Source: Pedobacter sp. (GTDB lineage Bacteria > Bacteroidota > Bacteroidia > Sphingobacteriales > Sphingobacteriaceae). From it: a stretch of DNA of 12,023 nt. Below the pieces are notes generated by a model, which made no database searches, was not told the DNA's origin, and saw only the letters and a program-made list of their open reading frames with translations. Location of the stretch: positions 1-12,023 of the forward strand of contig SEDG01000156.1 of the NCBI GenBank assembly GCA_004295885.1. The letters are read 5' to 3'. How positions within the stretch are numbered: the stretch's first letter is position 1; the number at the start of each line of letters is the position of its first letter. The position numbers and the translations under genes are program-made. Shown here one piece after another: positions 5,894-12,023 of this stretch.

Positions 5894-8245
5894 ATGAAAC
5901 GATTATTGCTTGCTTTCAGCTTACTATTTTCAGCCAATGTTTATGCTCAAAACTACCTTACCGAATACAATGACACAAAAGCAATTATAAAACCTCAGGT
6001 ACGCATAAAAGCATACCCGTTCAACTTACAAGATGTAAAATTATTGGAAAGTCCGTTTTTTACGGCGATGAAAGCTGATGCAGCTTATCTCTTAAAAATT
6101 GATGCCGATAGGTTACTTTCTTCTTTCCGTCGCCACGCTGGATTACAAGAAAAAGGAAAGATTTATGGAGGTTGGGAATCTGATGGTTTAGCCGGACATA
6201 CTTTAGGACATTACCTTTCTGCCCTTTCTATGCATTATGCATCTACAAAGGATGAAGCATTTTTGAAAAAAATAAATTACATCGTTAACGAATTAGATGA
6301 ATGTCAAAAAGCTCGTAAAACTGGTTATGTTGGCGCTATCCCTAACGAAGATAAGATGTGGGAAGAAGTGGCTAAAGGAAATATCAAAACAGGGGGTTTC
6401 GACCTTAACGGTGCTTGGGCTCCTTGGTACACCGTTCATAAAATCATGGCAGGCTTGCAAGACGCCTATCTTTATGCCAACAATACCAAAGCATTGCAAA
6501 TCAATAAAGGCATAGCCAATTGGGCAGAAAACACCATTAAGGGATTAGATGATGCACAAATTCAGAAAATGCTCATTTGTGAATATGGCGGAATGAGCGA
6601 AGTTATGGCAAATACTTATGCTTTTACGGGAGACAAAAAATACCTCGACCTTTCCTATAAATTTTACGATAAAAGAGTATTAGATACTTTGGCAAACGGC
6701 AAAGACCAACTCGCGGGCAAACATTCTAACACACAAATACCTAAAATTATTGCCAGCGCAAGGCGATATGCACTCACCAACAATCCCAGGGATTTAAAGA
6801 TTGCCACTTTCTTCTATAACGCCGTAACCAAAGACCACACTTATGCAAATGGAGGCAATAGTAATTACGAATATTTAAATGCGCCAGGTAAGTTAAACGA
6901 TTACCTGACTGATAATACCACCGAAACTTGCAACACTTATAACATGCTCAAACTGACAAGGCATTTATTTGCATTAAATCCAGAAGCGAGTTACATGGAT
7001 TATTACGAGAAAGCATTATACAACCACATTTTGGCTTCGCAAAACCATAACGATGGGATGACCTGCTATTTCGTTCCTTTACGAATGGGTGGCAAAAAAG
7101 AATTCAGTGATGAGTTTAACACTTTTACTTGTTGTGTTGGTTCTGGTATGGAAAACCACGTTAAGTACAACGAAAGCATTTATTTTAGAGGTAGCAATGG
7201 CGATTTATTTGTCAACCTATATATTCCTTCAGTTTTAAACTGGAAAGAAAAAGGTGTAACCATTAAACAAGAAACACAATTGCCTGCTTCCGACTTGGCT
7301 ACTTTTACCATCAATACAACAAAACCTACCAAATTCACCTTCCGTTTCAGGCAACCACATTGGACCAAAAGTTTCTTAGTAAAAATTAATGGCAAGGCCG
7401 AAACAGACATCGTTAAAGGCGCAAATGGTTATGTGATTATTAGTGGTAGTTGGAAAAACAACGATAAAATTGAACTGACCATTCCTTCAAATCTATATAC
7501 CGAGGCTATTCCAGACAACACAAATCGTAGAGCTGTTTTTTACGGACCAACTTTGTTAGCAGGTGTTTTAGGAGAAAAAGAACCAGACCCCCTAAAGGGC
7601 ATTCCGGTTTTTGTAAGCAGCACAAACGACGCGAACGATTGGATCAGAACCACTGATAAAAGCAAACTTAACTTTGTGACCAACAACTTAGCGAAACCTA
7701 ATGATGTGCAACTAGTTCCTTTTAATCAGGCTGACAACAGTTATTATTCTGTTTATTGGGATGTCTTTACACCAGAGACCTGGACTGTTCAGCAGAAGAT
7801 TTACGAAGCTGCCAAATTAAAAGAGCAGCAATTATTAGCACAGACTATGGATATGTTTAGACCAGGAGAAATGCAGCCTGAAAGAGACCATAAATTAGTT
7901 GGAGAGAAAATGCAAACGGGCGAAGAACACTTGAAAAAATGGAGAATTGCTGGCGTTGATGGTCATCTAAGTTTCGAGATGAAAGTTGATGACAACCTCC
8001 ATAACTCATTAATGCTGATGTATTGGGGAATGGATAACCGAGATCGTAAGTTTGACATTTTAGTGGATGGAACTCAAATAGCATCCGAAGATTTAAACAA
8101 ATTTAAGGAAAGTAAGTTCTATAACATCAGCTATGCTATACCTGCAGAACTAACCAAAGGCAAAAAGACAGTTACCATTAAACTACAACCAAAACCAAGA
8201 AATAACGCTGGTCCGTTTTACGAAGCTAGAACCATAAAAAACTAA
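5894..8245 (+). CDS. Secreted DUF1680 glycoside hydrolase, GH146-like beta-L-arabinofuranosidase
   Basis: 783 residues. Type I signal peptide MKRLLLAFSLLFSANVYA, cleaved before Gln19; no lipobox Cys, so periplasmic or released. Residues about 40-430 form the (alpha/alpha)6 DUF1680 catalytic domain, with GGWESDGLAGHTLGHYLSAL near 92-111. The Zn-thiolate active site of this clan is intact: Glu344 and Cys346 in TTETCNTYNM, and adjacent Cys413-Cys414 in FTCCVGSG, one of which is the nucleophile. Glu326 in GGNSNYEYL probably supplies the acid/base. Residues about 435-630 are beta-sandwich and about 650-783 a family-typical C-terminal beta domain (PERDHKLVG, FDILVDGTQIA). The GGWE, GHYLSAL and ETCNTYNML signatures resemble GH146 more than HypBA1-type GH127. 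The family removes terminal beta-L-arabinofuranose, for example from pectic arabinan side chains. It is first of a two-gene operon, 4 nt before the next start. Confidence 0.88.
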   Translation: MKRLLLAFSLLFSANVYAQNYLTEYNDTKAIIKPQVRIKAYPFNLQDVKLLESPFFTAMKADAAYLLKIDADRLLSSFRRHAGLQEKGKIYGGWESDGLAGHTLGHYLSALSMHYASTKDEAFLKKINYIVNELDECQKARKTGYVGAIPNEDKMWEEVAKGNIKTGGFDLNGAWAPWYTVHKIMAGLQDAYLYANNTKALQINKGIANWAENTIKGLDDAQIQKMLICEYGGMSEVMANTYAFTGDKKYLDLSYKFYDKRVLDTLANGKDQLAGKHSNTQIPKIIASARRYALTNNPRDLKIATFFYNAVTKDHTYANGGNSNYEYLNAPGKLNDYLTDNTTETCNTYNMLKLTRHLFALNPEASYMDYYEKALYNHILASQNHNDGMTCYFVPLRMGGKKEFSDEFNTFTCCVGSGMENHVKYNESIYFRGSNGDLFVNLYIPSVLNWKEKGVTIKQETQLPASDLATFTINTTKPTKFTFRFRQPHWTKSFLVKINGKAETDIVKGANGYVIISGSWKNNDKIELTIPSNLYTEAIPDNTNRRAVFYGPTLLAGVLGEKEPDPLKGIPVFVSSTNDANDWIRTTDKSKLNFVTNNLAKPNDVQLVPFNQADNSYYSVYWDVFTPETWTVQQKIYEAAKLKEQQLLAQTMDMFRPGEMQPERDHKLVGEKMQTGEEHLKKWRIAGVDGHLSFEMKVDDNLHNSLMLMYWGMDNRDRKFDILVDGTQIASEDLNKFKESKFYNISYAIPAELTKGKKTVTIKLQPKPRNNAGPFYEARTIKN

Positions 8246-8249
8246 CCGT

Positions 8250-10640
8250 ATGAAATCTAAAATACTATTATTCGCCTTTGGGTTACTTGCTTTTTCTGCC
8301 AGCGCACAACAAAAAGACTATCCTATACAACCTGTCCCATTTACCCACGTTCACGTAAATGACGAGTTTTGGGCACCTAAAATGGAAGTAAACGCTAAAG
8401 TAACTATCCCTTATATTTTACAGAAATGCAAGGAGAATGGCAGGATTGACAACTTTTTAAGAGCTGCGAAATTACTGGCAGGCGACAAAATGACTGAATA
8501 CACTTTTGACGATACTGATTTATACAAGGTAATTGAAGGCGCCTCTTATGCGATGCAAGTACAGAAAAATCCAGAATTAGATTTATACTTAGATAGCTTG
8601 ATTAAAATCATCGGCGCTGCCCAAGAAAAAGATGGATACTTATATACTTTTAGAACGGTTGGCGCTAAAAAACCTCACGAATGGATTGGCGATAAACGTT
8701 GGGTTAAAGACCAAGATTTGAGTCACGAGTTATACAATTCAGGACACCTATTTGAAGCTGCAGTGGCGCATTTTCAGTCTACCGGAAAAAGAAATTTCTT
8801 AAACATCGCTATAAAAAATGCAGATTTATTAGTGAATACTTTTGGTTGGGGCAAGTTAGAAATCTACCCTGGGCATCAGATAGTAGAAATCGGCCTTGCT
8901 AAATTATACAGGGTTACTGGCAACAAAAAATACCTAGACTTAGCCAAATTCTTTCTAGATGTTCGTGGGCCAAAAGGTGACGCTTATAATCAAGCGAACG
9001 AAAAAGTGTTGAAACAAAAAACAGCAGTTGGACACGCCGTACGAGCAACGTATATGTACACTGGAATGGCAGATATTGCCGCTTTAACGGGCGACCAAGC
9101 TTATCTCCACGCCATTGATGACATTTGGGACGATGTAAGTTTAAGGAAATTATACATCACAGGCGGAATCGGTGCTACCAACAATGGTGAAGCTTTTGGT
9201 GATGCTTATCAGCTGCCAAATATGTCTGCCTATGCGGAAACTTGCGCTGCCATTGCCAATGTTTATTGGAACAATAGGATGTTTTTATTACACGGCGATT
9301 CGAAATACATCGATGTTTTAGAACGCACACTTTATAATGGTTTGTTATCTGGCGTTTCGCTAAGTGGGAATAAGTTTTTTTATCCAAATCCACTAGCTTC
9401 AATGGGGCAACACCAAAGAAGTGCTTGGTTTAGTTGCGCTTGTTGCATTACCAATATGACAAGATTTTTGCCGTCGGTACCTGGTTATGTTTATGCGCAA
9501 AACGGAAATAAGCTATATGTGAATTTGTTCATGAGCAATGTCAGCAACTTAAACATTCCTGCAGCCGGCAAGGTAAAAATCACTCAGCAAACCGCATATC
9601 CATGGAAAGGTAAAGTAGATTTAACCATCGACCCAGAAAAAACGAGCGACTTCTCTGTAGAAATTCGTATCCCCGGTTGGGCAAAACAGCAACCCGTTCC
9701 TGGAGATTTATATCGGTTTGCGAGTAACACCCAAAGCGTGATCAACATTTTGGTGAATGGCAAAAAAGTAGCTTATACAATGGACAAAGGCTATGCAGTC
9801 TTAAAACGCAAATGGGCCAAGGGCGATAAAATCTCTTTCGAACTACCGATGGAAACGCAAAAAGTATTAGCTAACACAAATATAAAAGATGATAGAGGAA
9901 GATTAGCTTTACAACGAGGACCAATTGTTTACTGCCTAGAAGGACCAGATAATGCAGAAGGTTTGGTGCAAAACATCTCTATCAAAAAAGAAACGCCATC
10001 TACCACAACCTACCAGCCTGAACTATTAAACGGTGTTTACACTATTAATTTGACAGGGTCGAGTTATAAAAAACAATTAAATACCGATGTGCTTTTAGAG
10101 ACCACACAGCCAGTAAAAGCAATTCCATATTATGCTTGGGCAAATCGCGGACCGAGTGAAATGACGGTCTGGATTCCTTACGAAGCAAGTGCTATCAGGG
10201 CTAAACCAGCACCGACCATTGCAGCATTAAGTACTGTAAGTTCGTCCCTGAATGTCCCTAGAATGTACAAAGCTTTAAACGACCAATATGAACCCGCTAA
10301 TTCTATAGATGCAAATTTCCCTTACTTACATTGGTGGCCTAAAAAGAACAGTACTGAATTTGTTGCCTATAACTTTGATAGCGAAAAAACGGTCTCTTCC
10401 TCATCTGTTTATTGGTTTGATGATGCTCCTTATGGGGGTTGTAGAATTCCAGCAGCCTACAAAGTTTATTATCAAAAAGATGGTGCCTGGGTAGAAGTTA
10501 AGGCAATTAAAACCGATGCAATCGCCAAAGACAAATACAACACCATCACTTTCGAACCAGTTAAAACAACAGGTTTAAAATTAGAAGTTCAATTACCAGC
10601 AGAAAACTCGGCAGGGATTCATGAGTGGGTGGTGAAGTAA
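8250..10640 (+). CDS. Secreted GH127 beta-L-arabinofuranosidase
   Basis: 796 residues. Signal peptide MKSKILLFAFGLLAFSASA, cleaved before Gln20; no lipobox. The DUF1680 (alpha/alpha)6 domain spans about 30-410. It contains HELYNSGHLFEAAVAH (159-174), IYPGHQIVEIGLAKLYRVTG, and the catalytic loop GEAFGD with Glu314, the likely acid/base. The zinc ligands and nucleophile are present: Glu330 and Cys332 in YAETCA, Cys398-Cys399 in SCACCITN. The 16-residue spacing between the two glutamates equals that of Glu322/Glu338 in Bifidobacterium HypBA1, the founding GH127 enzyme, which releases L-arabinose from beta-L-Araf disaccharides and Araf-Hyp. Residues about 430-645 are beta domains and about 660-796 look like a galactose-binding (F5/8-type) fold ending GIHEWVVK. 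It starts 4 nt after the first glycosidase, so both are translated from one message. It is not a close duplicate of its neighbour. Confidence 0.92.
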   Translation: MKSKILLFAFGLLAFSASAQQKDYPIQPVPFTHVHVNDEFWAPKMEVNAKVTIPYILQKCKENGRIDNFLRAAKLLAGDKMTEYTFDDTDLYKVIEGASYAMQVQKNPELDLYLDSLIKIIGAAQEKDGYLYTFRTVGAKKPHEWIGDKRWVKDQDLSHELYNSGHLFEAAVAHFQSTGKRNFLNIAIKNADLLVNTFGWGKLEIYPGHQIVEIGLAKLYRVTGNKKYLDLAKFFLDVRGPKGDAYNQANEKVLKQKTAVGHAVRATYMYTGMADIAALTGDQAYLHAIDDIWDDVSLRKLYITGGIGATNNGEAFGDAYQLPNMSAYAETCAAIANVYWNNRMFLLHGDSKYIDVLERTLYNGLLSGVSLSGNKFFYPNPLASMGQHQRSAWFSCACCITNMTRFLPSVPGYVYAQNGNKLYVNLFMSNVSNLNIPAAGKVKITQQTAYPWKGKVDLTIDPEKTSDFSVEIRIPGWAKQQPVPGDLYRFASNTQSVINILVNGKKVAYTMDKGYAVLKRKWAKGDKISFELPMETQKVLANTNIKDDRGRLALQRGPIVYCLEGPDNAEGLVQNISIKKETPSTTTYQPELLNGVYTINLTGSSYKKQLNTDVLLETTQPVKAIPYYAWANRGPSEMTVWIPYEASAIRAKPAPTIAALSTVSSSLNVPRMYKALNDQYEPANSIDANFPYLHWWPKKNSTEFVAYNFDSEKTVSSSSVYWFDDAPYGGCRIPAAYKVYYQKDGAWVEVKAIKTDAIAKDKYNTITFEPVKTTGLKLEVQLPAENSAGIHEWVVK

Positions 10641-10733
10641 TCTAATACGATGAATGGAGTTGAGCTATCTATAATGCTTGCGTAACCCGTATTTTCATTC
10701 AGACTTGTGCCGATTTTATATCGCTAGCGCAGT

Positions 10734-10771
10734 GAAGAATCTCTACAATAATTTTTCTTTAGAGATTCTTC
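10734..10771. terminator. Palindrome between convergent genes, possible bidirectional terminator
   Basis: GAAGAATCTCT at 10734-10744 pairs perfectly with AGAGATTCTTC at 10761-10771 (12 bp counting the A10745-T10760 pair) around a 14-nt AT-rich loop. It lies in the 150-bp gap where the glycosidase operon meets the oxidase gene. The following T-run is short (TTTC), so intrinsic termination is uncertain. The arms also resemble the AGAGATTCTTC repeat common between Bacteroidota genes. Confidence 0.45.
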
Positions 10772-10790
10772 TTTCGTCAGAATAAATATT

Positions 10791-12023
10791 CTAAGGCATT
10801 ATTTTCCCAGGATTTAAAATTCCATTTGGGTCAAAAACACCTTTAATACTACGCATTAGATTTAAATGGATTTCACTGTATTTTATTGGCATATAATCTT
10901 TTTGGACCAGACCAATCCCGTGTTCGCCAGAAATGGTACCGCCTAAAGCAGTTGTTAACTCAAAGATTTCTACGATTCCGTGCTTCAATTTATCTTTCCA
11001 ATCATCATCGCTCATTCCAGCTTTAATAATGTTAATGTGCAAATTTCCATCACCTGCATGACCATAACAAACACTTTCGAAACCATATCTAGCACCAATT
11101 TCTTTGATGCCATTTACTAATTTAGGCAAAGCAGCTCTTGGTACAACGGTATCTTCTTCTTTATAAACAGAGTTGGATTTTACCGATTCTGCCATCGTTC
11201 TGCGCATCCTCCACAATTCTTCTTTTTGTTGAGCAGTATCGGCAAAAAGCACTTCGGTACATCCAAATTCTTCGAGCACCATATTTACCTTTTCGCAGTC
11301 TTTAAAAATTACATCTAAATCGTCACCATCAAATTCAATCATCAAAAAGGCATTCACATCATCTTTTAAATCGAATTTAATATCATCAAATTTAATAACC
11401 CACTCCACTCCTTTTCGCTCCATAAACTCTAAGGCAGATGGTGTGACCCCAGCTCTAAATATTGCAGACACGGCGTATTTTAAGGTATTTGCGCCGGTCC
11501 AAATTACATCGCCATTGGCTAAAACAACCTCTAGATTAAGAATATATTCACGAATTGTCCCGTATTTCACCACTCTTGGACCGCCAGAACCGTGTGCCAC
11601 ATTGCCCCCAATAAAACAAGAACCTTTGCTACTCGGATCAACAGGATAAAGTAAGCCTTTTTCAGCAACAGCGTTCATAAACTCCTCGGTAATTACTCCC
11701 GGCTCAACCGTTGCTTGTAAATTTTCGGTATCAATATCAATAATAGATTTAAACTTTTCCATCGATAGCAGCACACCGCCAAAAATCGGCAATGCCGCAC
11801 CGCTTAAACCTGTACCACCCCCTCTTGGTGTAACAGGTATTTTGTAACCATTACAAATTTTCAATAAAGCAGAAACGCCTTCTGTATTAGTTGGCTTAAC
11901 TACCACTTCAGGATAGTATTTTAAATCTTCCGTTTCATCGTGAGCATAATTTGCAAGGGATTCATCGTCTATAAAAACATTTGATGCGCCAATTGCATTT
12001 TCAATTTCGGCTAAAATTGCGCT
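10791..12023 (-). CDS. GlcD-type FAD-linked oxidase with apparent internal deletion (partial, N-terminus outside window)
   Basis: 410 residues are visible; the frame stays open to the right edge and probably lacks only a short N-terminus (visible start SAILAEIENAIGASNVFIDD). The PCMH-type FAD-binding domain shows PRGGGTGLSGAA and IGGNVAHGSGGP, and the oxidase C-terminal domain shows YGHAGDGNLHI, GTISGEHGIG and DPNGILNPGK. The family oxidises 2-hydroxy acids such as glycolate or D-lactate; the substrate here is unknown. After GDVIWTGANTLK the sequence jumps to AVSAIFRAGVTPSALEF (junction near 11472-11480). In family members about 50 residues containing TGYDL and VGSEGTLG lie between these blocks. 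The frame is kept. Restoring that segment would bring the protein to the usual 465 or so. Loss of this FAD-contacting segment probably inactivates it. It converges on the glycosidases and is probably not part of the Hyp or arabinose pathway. Confidence 0.85.
   Translation of the reverse strand, partial: SAILAEIENAIGASNVFIDDESLANYAHDETEDLKYYPEVVVKPTNTEGVSALLKICNGYKIPVTPRGGGTGLSGAALPIFGGVLLSMEKFKSIIDIDTENLQATVEPGVITEEFMNAVAEKGLLYPVDPSSKGSCFIGGNVAHGSGGPRVVKYGTIREYILNLEVVLANGDVIWTGANTLKYAVSAIFRAGVTPSALEFMERKGVEWVIKFDDIKFDLKDDVNAFLMIEFDGDDLDVIFKDCEKVNMVLEEFGCTEVLFADTAQQKEELWRMRRTMAESVKSNSVYKEEDTVVPRAALPKLVNGIKEIGARYGFESVCYGHAGDGNLHINIIKAGMSDDDWKDKLKHGIVEIFELTTALGGTISGEHGIGLVQKDYMPIKYSEIHLNLMRSIKGVFDPNGILNPGKIMP

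Noticed and set aside
6293..6515. ORFs on both strands inside the first glycosidase, and others at 7180-7410, 7857-8084, 9175-9402 and 10309-10494
   Set aside because: All are contained in the two DUF1680 genes, whose protein motifs are continuous through these stretches.
5894..10640. A full polysaccharide utilization locus
   Set aside because: No SusC/SusD pair, lipoprotein glycosidase or hybrid two-component sensor is visible; only two soluble exported enzymes are present, so the label cannot be supported from this window.

Overview
The window looks like a chromosomal segment from a Bacteroidota bacterium, most likely a Pedobacter-like member of the Sphingobacteriaceae. The reasons are AT-rich coding sequence, no Shine-Dalgarno-like spacing before the starts, candidate promoters of the TTG-N20-TAnnTTT(G/A) type, secreted DUF1680 glycosidases, and gaps filled with the simple, degenerate intergenic repeats common in that group. 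Genus is an inference; no rRNA or other marker is present.

Layout. Bases 1-4682 (minus strand) carry a complete trans-4-hydroxy-L-proline (Hyp) breakdown set. In transcription order these are a DapA-family deaminase (4682-3765), 2-oxoglutarate-semialdehyde dehydrogenase (3645-2149), 4-hydroxyproline 2-epimerase (2165-1167) and a DadA-type FAD oxidoreductase (914 to beyond base 1). Upstream of them, on the same strand, is an AraC-type regulator (5575-4970) that appears to have lost its N-terminal sensory domain next to a repeat array. Bases 5894-10640 (plus strand, divergent) hold two secreted DUF1680 beta-L-arabinofuranosidases 4 nt apart, one GH146-like and one GH127. Bases 12023-10791 (minus strand, converging) hold a GlcD-type FAD-linked oxidase that runs off the right edge. 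It appears to lack about 50 internal residues, including its VGSEGTLG motif.

How they may work together. In plant extensins and related wall glycoproteins, hydroxyproline carries beta-L-arabinofuranosyl chains, and GH127 enzymes are known to cleave beta-L-Araf, including from Hyp. The two exported enzymes could strip arabinose from Hyp-rich glycopeptides, and the cytoplasmic enzymes could convert the exposed Hyp to 2-oxoglutarate through D-Hyp, pyrroline-4-hydroxy-2-carboxylate and 2-oxoglutarate semialdehyde. The divergent arrangement around one AraC gene fits a locus that uses both halves of this plant-wall linkage. This is the main hypothesis from the window. No transporter, peptidase, SusC/SusD pair or arabinose catabolic gene is visible to complete it.

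The gaps hold several unrelated repeat families: simple GGAAATAG/GGAAGATGGA repeats, a CGCAGATT palindrome, AACCATT heptamers, GGTTAAAAAC-ended units and an AGAGATTCTTC palindrome. Two genes, the AraC gene and the aldehyde dehydrogenase, have short N-termini directly beside such repeats.
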